From Aaosphaeria pasadenensis (lineage: Eukaryota; Ascomycota; Dothideomycetes; Pleosporales), in assembly GCA_022813625.1 (NCBI GenBank), contig JAKLMB010000002.1, positions 1,364,001 through 1,428,000 of the forward strand: 64,000 nt of DNA, given 5' to 3'. Below the pieces are notes generated by a model. The model saw only the letters and a program-made list of their open reading frames with translations, did no database searches and had not been told where the DNA came from. This document shows, in pieces, positions 1 to 9,955 of the stretch (position 1 is its first letter; the number at the start of each line of letters is the position of its first letter). Made by a program: the position numbers and the translations under genes.

Positions 1-1
1 A

Positions 2-724
2 ATGAAAAACGAGGATGCAGTTGCAGGACTCGACTATCTCGTTTCCCGCGGCGACGTCGATGCCTCCAGACTTTTCCTCGTCGGCATCTGTCAAGGTGGA
101 CCTGAGAGTCTAGATATTGCCTCGTACGATGACCGCGTCAAGGCTGCGGCGTCCGTCTCGGGCTACTTCCGTGACCACGAGACGGATATTTACATGATCT
201 GCGCTGGCTGTGTGCCCTGGGAACCGGGTGTCGACATTGGCTCGCTCAAGATGCCTACACCAGAACAAGGAGAAGCGCTATTGCAAGCGCGTCTCGAACG
301 GGCCCGCAAAGCTCGCGAGGTTTATGACAGTACTGGCGAAGTTGTGTACCAACCCCTGGTCGACCCCGAGGCCGCCGATCCAGACACCGGTGCAGTAGCA
401 GGTCTCCCAGGTCCTGTGGTATGGTCCTGGTACGGACCGTGGACCTTGAAGGGATTTGAGAACCGCTACGCGGTCATGAGTGACCTGGACCATTTTTCCT
501 ACACCACCGTTCCAGGAGTGGCGAAGCTGAACAAGCCGGCTTTGATCATCCATGGGGACAATTGTATGAATGCGCCTGCGGCCAAAAGACATTTCGAATC
601 CATTCCGGCCGTGAACAAGAAGCTTATCTGGAACAATGATGTCTCCCACTTCCAGCACTACGACCAGCCTGATGCGGTCGACAGGAATGTGGGCGACATT
701 GCGAAGTTTTTTGCTAGTGTTTGA
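2..724 (+). CDS. alpha/beta hydrolase, 3' part (cut by window edge)
   Basis: C-terminal ~240 residues of an alpha/beta-hydrolase fold enzyme; the ATG at position 2 is probably internal because the family usually has ~90 more residues upstream. The nucleophile elbow reads G-I-C-Q-G-G with Cys at residue 30 of this piece, the acid is likely the Asp in IIHGDN, and the His lies in VSHFQHYD near the end, so the order nucleophile-acid-His is intact. A Cys instead of Ser at the elbow resembles the YcjY/dienelactone-hydrolase type of hydrolases and some fungal polyketide-associated hydrolases. The substrate cannot be named. It is convergent with the Zn2Cys6 regulator, with about 90 bp between stop codons. 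Family assignment is good; pathway is unknown. Confidence 0.75.
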   Translation: MKNEDAVAGLDYLVSRGDVDASRLFLVGICQGGPESLDIASYDDRVKAAASVSGYFRDHETDIYMICAGCVPWEPGVDIGSLKMPTPEQGEALLQARLERARKAREVYDSTGEVVYQPLVDPEAADPDTGAVAGLPGPVVWSWYGPWTLKGFENRYAVMSDLDHFSYTTVPGVAKLNKPALIIHGDNCMNAPAAKRHFESIPAVNKKLIWNNDVSHFQHYDQPDAVDRNVGDIAKFFASV

Positions 725-814
725 GTTGGTGGTAATCGTGGAGGACTTTGGTTCTACAGATCTTAAAATCTAAACTCCATAAAACTAGTACATAAATGTA
801 ACATCGTGCACACC

Positions 815-3219
815 CTAGGTACTTTCTAATGGTTGAGTGAAGTTACTCACGAAGCTCCAGAAACTGTTGTCTGGATAATGACCATCGAAGTCGAGACTCT
901 GCAGAGGAAACTCGGGACCCTGGCAGGCCTCCTGTATATCCGGTGCGTAAATATCTTGATAGAATAGATCATGAACAGGCTGGGGGGGTAAAAGGGTCTC
1001 AAAGTGAAAACCGTGAGGATTTACCGCCCCTAAATCCATTCCCTGGTAGATTGGTGATAGCAGTTCAGCGTCGACATTACTCACCGTCGGAGCTCCGTCC
1101 AAACTCGTGCTGGCCCAACCAAGATCCGCGGTCTCGGTGCCCGACCATTCTGTTACGCTCTCGCTCGTATGACTGGAATGCTGAATAGCGTGTGGATCAG
1201 ATTGCTTCAACCGGGAGAATAGCTTCTCCACAATGCTGTATGCCGACCGAGCCATAGCATTATGTTCGCCTATCTTGTTGAACACATCAATGCCCCAGCG
1301 CACATTCTGGACCAATTCCGAGAGAATATCGAGGTTCTCATTTGGAAATAGCATAACAGTAGCCAGTGAGATGACCATTGCGTCAAACATTGGGTAGACC
1401 ATGTTGAATGAAATGTACTGTTGCGGTTCTGACAGATGAAACAATCGTCTCTGGACGGTGAGGATATTCAGTGCCGCCTTGACTGCCTCTGTCCGACTTT
1501 CAGCTACACTGAATATGTAGGGCCGATGTAGCGAAAGCAAGACAAAGTAGATTCCACTCGTCAATGCCTGGCGCGCCGCCGGCAACCAGTGGCAACTTGG
1601 AAACTCGTCAAACTGTGTATCAGGGTCTTCGTGGCGACACCAAAGCGGGACACGGTCCATATTCTCCACAATCACGGCGTTTGTCTCTCGAACAATATTG
1701 TAGTCTTGTATCCGTGCTCCACGGTTCTCAAGACCATGGACTTGTGGAAAATATCGATAGGCAATGTCGTAACCAATATGGATTATGCTGGATGGAGTAG
1801 GGGGATCGTGGGACGTTCTCTTTCTCGGCGGTGTTCCACTCTCTCTTTGTGCAAGGTCGTCGGGAAGATCAAGCGAGTTTCCAGTGGCCATCATTGTCGT
1901 GATCGGTCTTCCTAGCACGACAGCCATGTGAATGTCCCAATTGTGCAACACAAACCAGATCCTGCGCCTCATCTCTTTATCCCACTTAGCGTCAATGCTT
2001 GCCGACGGGTTTTGTGAGGCCGATTCTGCATGAAGCCCTATTTCCTGTGCGTCTCGAATGGCGGTTCCTAGGACATGCCATGCCTCGATGACATTTCCGG
2101 TATTTTTCAAAAGGGATGCGCGTAGGATCCCTGACTGTACAGCCACCACTGTCACTTCGTTCTTTCCTATAGTTTCCAAGGTCGAAAAGCCAGCTTCGGA
2201 GAAGTCACATGCCAAATCGACGAATGTCATCTCCGAAGCGTATTTCAGGGATTCAAGGCGTGAGCACGTTCCATCAGCAACAGGTTGATGTAATAGAGCA
2301 TGGGCCATAAGCTGGAAAAGAAGGGAAGGAAATGCAAGAACGTCGGCGGGCAGGACACTTATCGCGTTGCTATGAGCCGAGTAAGGGATGCTTCTCCAGT
2401 TCTCGAGCTGCTGACGGAAAGTGATCTCATCGATCACGTCGTAGTGCCAATTGATATCCGAGAAAAAGTGCTGGACGAGGATGTCGATATGCTCCTTTGA
2501 TGGTAATTGACGGACTAGTGATCGATATCTGTGGTCCAGAGCTGTCTGCTGCTTGCTATTCAAGGTAGAAAGACGGCTCGATGTGGATGGAGAGGTAGTC
2601 TCCACCTTTTGGACTAAGCTTAGGGTATTGTGTTCACTGTGAGTGGAATAGCCCAAGACATTGACGAGGTCCTGGTTGTCCTGCGGGGACAATGAATTCG
2701 TTTCCAGCATTGATGGCGAAGGCGCCGACATCGTTGAAGGTTCGATTCCGCTATCACCAGAGGCGTTTGTACTTGCATTGATGGTGGCGTATTGGCCATA
2801 TTTGCTGTCAAAGTTTTCGTAGCGGCATAGTTCCTACGGCCACTACATCAGTGCACGTTATGGATATTGTAACGGAGCCCTACCGGCTTCGAACGTTTCG
2901 TACAGTGCTGACAAGGTTGGACACGGTTACACTGCTTTCAAGAATTAACGTTCGTCCCGCCAATATGTCCATTGAGTGACAGTTCGGGAAAATGGGTAGC
3001 AGAGGAATTCTCGATGTGCGGCGTCAGCTCGGTACTGACCTTTTGTTTGCGGCGATGACATTCCGTGCAGGATGTCAAGATACGGTTTCTCTTTCGATAC
3101 AAGCGTCGGTTTTCCATGACTGCCCTATTTTCCAGGGGAATCATGAGGCCAATCGTGAAGGACGACTGGTCTAACGAAGTGTGTGAGGAAGGTGAGTCGC
3201 GATTCGGGCGGCGAGGCAT
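815..3219 (-). CDS. Zn2Cys6 fungal-specific transcription factor
   Basis: Nuclear DNA-binding regulator, predicted 748 aa from three exons: 3219-3040, 2931-2884 and 2833-815, with introns of 108 and 50 bp (GTCAGT..CAG and GTAGGG..TAG). Splicing rebuilds a perfect binuclear zinc cluster, Cys 51, 54, 61, 67, 70 and 79, spacing C-x2-C-x6-C-x5-C-x2-C-x8-C, split by both introns. Basic residues (YRKRNR) precede it. The long last exon carries a fungal-specific transcription factor middle homology region, from about residue 185 (HIDILVQHFF) through RIWFVLHNWDIHMAVVLGRP near residues 368-387. No obvious coiled coil follows the cluster. The start Met gives a 50-residue N-terminal extension; Met26 or Met35 are alternatives. 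The target genes are not evident; the neighbouring hydrolase is a candidate by position only. Confidence 0.9.
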
Positions 3220-4454
3220 TTATAAAGATGCGTGGTCAGGGTAAGTCCTAAAAGAGCGTCTGCCACGTGATCGAGCTCACAAAGATGTGTAGGTGTAAAT
3301 TCGCGACCATTTCTCTCCATTCACGGACCTCATCACGACTCTGTATCAACTGCAGCTTGTGCCAAAATCGAATCTTTTGGTCTACAAGAACGATGAAGAA
3401 TGTTCGGACATTGAAGATTAGGTTGAAGTGTCGAATGACGGTCAGGCACATCCCAAAACACTGCCGGCGAGTCTCGGAGAGTTCATACCGATCAATTCGC
3501 CAGTCGAGGTCGAAGCCGTCGAGTTGTAATGGCTCTTCGTTTCCCTGTGAATGATGTGAGACCACATGAATTGGTGAAGCCGACGGTATACTCTCACAGT
3601 TCACAGCACTCGTAAAGGAGCCGAGGTCGGGTCGCAGCTGCAGGATTTAATTTCGCGTTCTCACAGGCTGCGAGGGTGTTTCGGAGTGCAAACAATGAGA
3701 TTTGGATCTTTACAAGACGCCAAACGGATGCCTGGACTTGGTCGTGTAAGAGCCTGCGAAACGTCCTTACAAATATTGCGACATCCGATCGAGTAGTTAT
3801 TGGTGCTGCTTCCAATTCTCTCTGCATTCCTTCGAGTCGTGAGGTCGCAGAGTTTCCAAAGTACAGATGTCCATCAGTGAAACTGCGCCAAAAGTGCTAC
3901 CGATGATAAAAGCAGGTCTGGAACAGCTAGACAGCCAATGAAGGGAGAAATAGCTGGTGGTAGACGAGCAATTTAGGGCTATCGTTCAGCCGTTATGATC
4001 TGAACTGCGAACATTGTCTGACCAAAGAGTCCCTTGTTGGAACAACATCGTGGCATATTGCTTTCATGAAGCTGTTCGGCAAGCTCCATGATCCCTGTGA
4101 TTGGTTAGCCTCGATTGTGGCGTTGTACTATCATTTTCGAAACCTCGGAGGCTTCTTGATTGCGATTCGCTGATCTGAAAGGCAATTCTCGATCGCGGTA
4201 CGGGCAAGGTACATACATCTGATAATTTATTTTGTTATTCCACCCGCTCGAGCTTTGAATTGCGAAGCCTGCGACGTCGCAGCCTAGCAAGCATCGAGTT
4301 GTCTACTCTGCAGCTCGCGTGGCAGAGGATTCGTCCGCCAAAACGAGAACGACCAAACACCCCCCCTAACCCTTACGCTTCACCCTACTCCCAGGCATGC
4401 ACAACCGCTCAATGGCCGCTTTCGTGACCTCCAACTGAAAGATGAGCCTGCGAA
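3220..4454. other. intergenic region between regulator and SAS4-domain gene
   Basis: About 1.2 kb holding the likely promoters of the two divergent genes. Two overlapping minus-strand ORFs (3594-3827 and 3248-3604, 77 and 118 codons) are in different frames, have no recognisable domain and no convincing splice join, so they are not called as genes. No RNA gene or repeat was recognised. Confidence 0.5.
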
Positions 4455-6185
4455 TTGCACAAAATGATGGCCACACCGAGCAGGCCACCACCACCGCCTT
4501 TGCGCTCCTCGACTGAGCGCCGCACGAGGCTCACCAAGTCCCCCGCGACCGACGAAGTCGAGAACAACGCGCATCATCACGACAACGTCACCATCTCCAC
4601 GCGTCGAGCCTCGCGCAACGCTCCACTCATCGCACTCAGCGACGATTCCGCTACGAGGACCGTCTCGCAGACCCCGACGAAGCCTGCCAGTCTCGCCCAC
4701 GGAGCAGCAGCAGCAGCAGGCTCCAGGAAGCGGCCAGCGGCGGCACTGGGGAGCGCTGACGCGCCGCCGACTGAGACGAGACCTCCCACCAAGGTCACCG
4801 TTACACACCCACACGGCCAGCTGCTGAGACTCACGAACGGCGTCCCGCAGGAATTGGAGCTCAGGCACGACGACCTTGCTTCCGGCACGTCCACACCCAG
4901 CTCCCACAAGGCTGGCGATGCCCTCTCCGCACCCGCGCAGTCGCAGGACAAGAGGAGTCTGAGGAGCCACGATGGCGGACACCGTCTCAAGAGCGACCTC
5001 GCAATTTACTTCTCCAACTATGACGACATAATAGCTGGCATTGAAAAGCCTGCAGGTGAGTCTCGACAATGTCTAACCCTCTTTAAGTTCGAATGGCATG
5101 ACTAACTATCTGTAGAATTCCTCGACCTCGACACTCCCATATACATCATCGACGACCCTCCCAAGACCACCAGAAACCCTAACAGAAGCTCCCCCACATC
5201 CACACGAGGGTCGGTGAGTCCAACACGGTCAAGAAAGCCCAAACCACAATCACCAGTACTTCAAAAACAATCGCATCCCGCATTACCTCACTCTCAATCC
5301 TCCACAACCTACCAAATCCTCGAGTACGGCGCGATAGTGGCACACTTCCGAAATGAAGAGAGCAGCAATACCACTACTACCACCACCAACAACAACAACA
5401 GCAGTGGCAGTGGAGATAGCAATAGCAGCAACAACAATGTCGAGGACCCACTTGCGGATTCGGTATTCTTCGCGCAGCACCGTCGCGCGGAGAGGAAAGA
5501 GAAACAGCTGCGGAACATCGAGAAGGAGCGGGCCATGCACGAAAAGATGCAGCTCGAGCGGCTTCTGGACGGACTCCAGGGCCCCGATTGGCTCAAGGTC
5601 ATGGGCGTGACAGGCGTGACAGACGGCGAACGCAAGGACTGGGAACCAAAACGAGACTACTTCGTCAAGGAGGTCGAAGCCCTCGTCGACAAGTTCCGCA
5701 TATGGAAAGAAGAGGAGAAGAGGTTACGAGCAGAAAAGGAGGCCGCCCTCGCCCGACAGGACGACGAAGACGATGAGGACGAGGACGACGAGGAAGACGA
5801 AGACGATGACGGCACATCCTCCTCACTCATAAACGTCAACGGCGCGAAATCCTCCTCTCCCTCCGACCACCACCAGCACCGCGAGAAAGAGCCCCAACCC
5901 CCCAAACCCCGTCGTCCGCCCCGCCCACACGGATACTTCCTGCCCCTCTTACCGCCCCAGCCCACCGCCCCCTTCACATCCTTCTACTCCAAACCGCACC
6001 TCCGCGCCGCGGCCCTGGGCAAACATCGCCACGGCCGCAACGCAAGCGCGTTCGGGCAGCCCGTGCCAGACTTCGCAGAGCTGGAGTTCGGGCTGCCGGA
6101 GGAATACCTCACTGTCGAGGCACTGAGAGATCACGCCCGCAAGCGCAGGCGGCAGAAGAGAGATACAGCGCCCCCGAAGAAATGA
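4455..6185 (+). CDS. SAS4-domain chromatin protein (SAS acetyltransferase complex subunit-like)
   Basis: Predicted 556 aa from two exons, 4455-5055 and 5116-6185, joined across a 60-bp intron (GTGAGT, branch CTAAC, TAG). The first 300 residues are disordered and rich in Pro, Ser, Thr and basic residues. The recognised part is at about residues 311-410 (DPLADSVF, HRRAERKEKQLRNIEKERAMHEK, LLDGLQGPDWLKVMGVTG), which matches the 'something about silencing 4' domain: a helix plus the Asp-Trp-Leu-x-Val-Met-Gly motif. In yeast Sas4 works with the Sas2 MYST acetyltransferase on histone H4 K16. Low-complexity tracts flank the domain: Thr/Asn/Ser (codons 5371-5450) and a run of about 20 Asp/Glu (5761-5812). 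The C-terminus is strongly basic (KRRRQKR). Role in silencing is inferred from the family. Confidence 0.82.
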
Positions 6186-7553
6186 ATCGAGATAGGGAAA
6201 GGGAAATCCATATCTTTTTCCCCCTCCTCCTCTTCAGCTCCTCCCGCCTCATCTTGTCTCCTCTTGTCTCCTCTTGTCTCCTCTTGTCAGGAAGGGTGGT
6301 GGGCAATGGCATAGCATATTATAGGCTCTTCTCCTTTCTTCTCTCTTTTTCGGCAGGGGCATTCTCTTTCCTCTCTCATCATGTAACTCTTTTTCCCTAC
6401 TTCATTGTTTCTTTAAAAACTTAAACCAATTCAAAGTATACCCCTTTTCCTTTTTATGGGAAAAATATCTTTCATCTCCTTCGTCATCATCATCATCATC
6501 TCTCACTCTCCGTGCCTGTGTCTGTAAATTCTCGGCGTTTTTGTCTTTGCTCCCTACTCTCAGTCTGCATGGGAACTGTACAGAGAGAGAGAGTTTTTTG
6601 GTTCTCTTTGGGTATAATAGACAGACAGACACACAGGCTCCAAAAAGGCAGAAATAAAACCGAGAAAGGAGGTCAGAAGATGGGACAAATGCATCCAAAA
6701 CCGGGAGTTTCGGGTAATAAGATAAGAGTGGACAGAATGATGAGAATGACACGAGAAAGAAACGTGCACTTACCCTCACCTCACCTCACCTGTGACGATC
6801 AGCGATGATGGAAGTTTTGTTTCCGGTTGGAGGAAAACTGCCTTCCTTTGCTTTGTGAGATGTGGGTTGGATCTGAAGAGAGAAGGTGGAGGAGTGTTTG
6901 TTTGGCTTTATGGTAATGGTGATATGCGTTCATGCATGCACCCTTTGGATGGTGATGTCGAACGGATCTCGTGCGTACGTGTACTCGCGTGTGTATACAT
7001 ATGTGCGCATCGACGGACAGAAATGATGGTGTCTGAGATAGTACTCTGATGAATACCCCTTCTTTGCCTTTTCAAAACAATGTCATACGCATTCCAAACC
7101 ATGGACATACATGCCGTTTAGATCACAAGGTGGAGAGATGTTTGTAGAATATGGGGTTTGTTACTGGTAGGGGGCTCTTTGTTACTGTTCATGAATCTGC
7201 TCCTCGGATTTCCTTTCATGTTGGGACATAGGGAGGGTCGTATTTGGTATCAACATGGGGGACAGGATTATCAGATATGATTGAATGGACGCAGAGGAGC
7301 AGATGTACGATTGATGTTTGATAAACTAACACAGAAAGAAAACAGACTTAAAGACAACCTTAAAAAACCCATGCCCAACCGATAATCAAGGTATCATGAC
7401 TATTAGTATGAGGAAACCCAACCCAACCCAGCCCAAGTATGCACATTCGTTTGTCTGCCCAATGAAACCCACCCAGAACCAACCAGAGAACCGACTGTGC
7501 GTGAACTTGAGACGACAATTTTAGGGAAATCCGAACGGTTTGTTGTTTTTGAA
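6186..7553. other. intergenic region, convergent 3' ends
   Basis: About 1.4 kb between two converging genes, carrying their 3' UTRs. It holds a CTCTTGTCTC tandem repeat (6251-6288), an ATC triplet run (6484-6500) and short purine or pyrimidine tracts. The ORFs present have no recognisable domain; no gene is supported. Confidence 0.6.
6251..6288. repeat. 10-bp tandem repeat, about 3.8 copies
   Basis: Unit CTCTTGTCTC, essentially perfect copies, in the 3' flank of the SAS4-domain gene. It probably lies in the 3' UTR and is a simple slippage repeat. Confidence 0.9.
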
Positions 7554-9375
7554 TTAGCTTCGCTCTCCGTTCCTCTCCGTGGAACCGTAGTTGTTCTTCT
7601 TCGAACGGCCGGTGATGTCCTGCCATGTAGCACCGAACCGCCTGCCTGTGCTTGCCAAAAGGCCCTCCTCTTCCTCCTCTTCTAGATCTCGGTCGACTTG
7701 TTCTTGGTCTAGCTTAGGTGTCCTGAACAGCGTTGTCAAAAAGACGATGATGTAGACGCCCAAGAAGGCGAACTGTGCCCAGAACAAAACTACACCGAAG
7801 AAGGGGAAGTTGATAGTAACACGGTTGAGGAAGGTACTGATTACACTCGGAGTGCAGACATCCTTTGCGACAGGATTATCGGCGAGCTCTGTGCATGGCT
7901 TGATAGCACCGCCGTCTTTCGTGCAGTCGGGCTGCTCTCCAGCATGGCGTGGAGGTCGATCACAGAACGTTTGAGGACCGAACGTTGCGTACTGTGGCGC
8001 GACTACCATTGCGACGGAATAGTTGATGGCTAGGACAATAAGATTCAGCAGCACCGTAGCCAGCAGCAATGCCTGAGGAGAGGTGTGGCCCTTGCGGATC
8101 TTGAAAATAGTGATCCAGAGAAAGCGGATGCCAATGGTTGCAATCCCGACGATCGAGGCAGAAAAGAAGAAGAGAACTAGCAAGAGGAAGATAACATAAT
8201 CAATGGGGAAGACCTTCGAGGATTTGACGAGTATCCAGTTGATAGGTTGGAAGATGTTAATCTTTCCCAGTATGTAACCACAATGTGATTTGCAGATCGA
8301 GTTCTTCGCCTTGTCAATAGCGGTGATAAGCATGCTCGTGAACACCAGCAGAGCTACAACCATCAAGAGCAGACCACCGAGGAGCTTGAGGGGCCGGAAG
8401 ACTGCCTCAATCTTGATCCAAGCCTTGACGAGAAAATGACGGTCTTCGCCGCTGGACTCTGCCGCCAAGCGTTCTCGTCGAATAAGTGTTCGCTCTTCAC
8501 GAATGAGCGCCTCCAGCTCTCGCCTGTCTCTAGAATCCAGGCCACCATCTCGGCCTTCATTGCGGCCTTCAAGTTGTCTCTGGCGCTCACGGTTCTGCTC
8601 AAGTTGTGATGCTGTGTTGGCAGCCAGCGCAGGGGCTGAAATCGAAGGGGCGGATTTGATCAGAGACACGGGGAGCAACGCCAGTCCGGCACCAGTATAT
8701 AGGATGTAAACTAAGGTTCCGATGGTAGTAAGCAGTCCGAGTGCGAACGTAAGTGCACGTTCTCCGTCTACACAGTGTCAGCATTTCGTAACAAAGGCGA
8801 GTAGAAGAACACCTACGATTCTCTTGTAGTAACCTCTTGAAGTAGTCTAGGTCCAGCTGCTGGTCATGTTTGGCTTGTTTCGCGAATGGTGCGAAGAAGC
8901 CAACCAAGAAGATGATGACCACGAACAATATGAACGCAATGGTATACTTGAAAGCGCCCCAGAAACGCTGACCGACGGTCTGCTCGCCTGATTCAGCTGC
9001 ATCGTCATCGTACTCCTCGTACCAGAAATAGGTGAAAGGCACGACCAACAAGCAAAGGAGTGCGTCAAGCGAAAACAGTGTATAGTAAACAATCTTCAGA
9101 GTGTATAGGATGTTGTTGACACGATCCGGACTGGCCCAGTCCTTCTTGCGGCCCTGGCTAGAAAGGGAGGTCGAAGATACGAGGGCGACATCGACAGGCA
9201 GAAGGAGAACCGTTGCAAGCAAAGCCAATGTTGTGAAGATAGATACGATCGTGACGGAAGCCGCGCGATCTCGCGGAGCCTGGTAAATAAAGACAAATAC
9301 GGATGCTATGGCCAGGAGCAGAACGATGGCGATAGCATAGGCCACCCAGATCAAGCTCGTTTGTATGAGCGCCAT
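7554..9375 (-). CDS. LMBD1-type lysosomal cobalamin transporter-like membrane protein
   Basis: Predicted 590 aa from exons 9375-8817 and 8767-7554, joined over a 49-bp intron (GTAGGT..TAG). The protein begins with a hydrophobic segment (LIWVAYAIAIVLLLAIASVF) and has about nine membrane segments with a long charged cytosolic loop (about residues 230-290, rich in Arg/Glu). This is the layout of LMBR1/LIMR family proteins. The fungal members are annotated as probable lysosomal (vacuolar) cobalamin transporters, and length matches them. The acidic tail (LEEEEEEGLL) could hold a dileucine-type vacuolar sorting signal, which is inference. It is divergent from CFT1, 580 bp apart. Family call is firm; cobalamin as the substrate is doubtful because most fungi do not use vitamin B12. 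Confidence 0.85.
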
Positions 9376-9955
9376 GATGAGGGAGCAGATTGTCGTGTGA
9401 AGAACTCGGCCTACCCCTCAGCGTCGAAGTTGGTGTTGGTGGAATGGGAAGCTGGACAGGCAAGCGCGACAAATGACGACAGTCCCGGTCGATCGACGAA
9501 TCGAGGCTCGCGCCTCCTTCTAGACCCTCCGCAGGTACTTGGTAGGTACGTCCGCAGTCACAACCACAACCACATAATATTTCCTTTTGTACGCAATGTA
9601 GCATATCAAAACTAATCATAAATACTAAAGCTTACATTCTTCCATCGAATCACATTTGAAGAATCAAATTCTCCTTCATTCGGTCTCATCCTGAAAGTAG
9701 GATCTCATCTCGTACTTACCTAGGTTCTATGTAGGTACCTACCTGGTCGCACTGTCCGTACTGCAACGAGCCTATGGTGGTCAAAGCTCCTTCCTCAAGA
9801 GAGATCACCACTAGCGCCCTTGGCAGTTCGAGCTCTTTGAACGCGTCGCAAACCAATCTTTGGACATTCTATCACGAATTGATTGATGGTCCACCCTGTT
9901 ACGAATCCCGCTCAGAACATGACAGTCGGAAGCGCGTCGACTCCCTGTAACCACG
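9376..9955. promoter_or_regulatory. shared divergent promoter region of LMBD1-like gene and CFT1
   Basis: 580 bp between two start codons facing away from each other. It contains a perfect 12-bp palindrome GTAGGTACCTAC at 9731-9742, with related half-sites nearby (GGTAGGTACG at 9541, TTACCTAGG near 9717). No gene is seen. Promoter role follows from position. Confidence 0.5.

Noticed and set aside
4380..5069. 229-codon minus-strand ORF opposite the SAS4-domain gene
   Set aside because: Antisense shadow of GC-rich, biased coding DNA; low-complexity Arg/Cys/Gly product without a domain.
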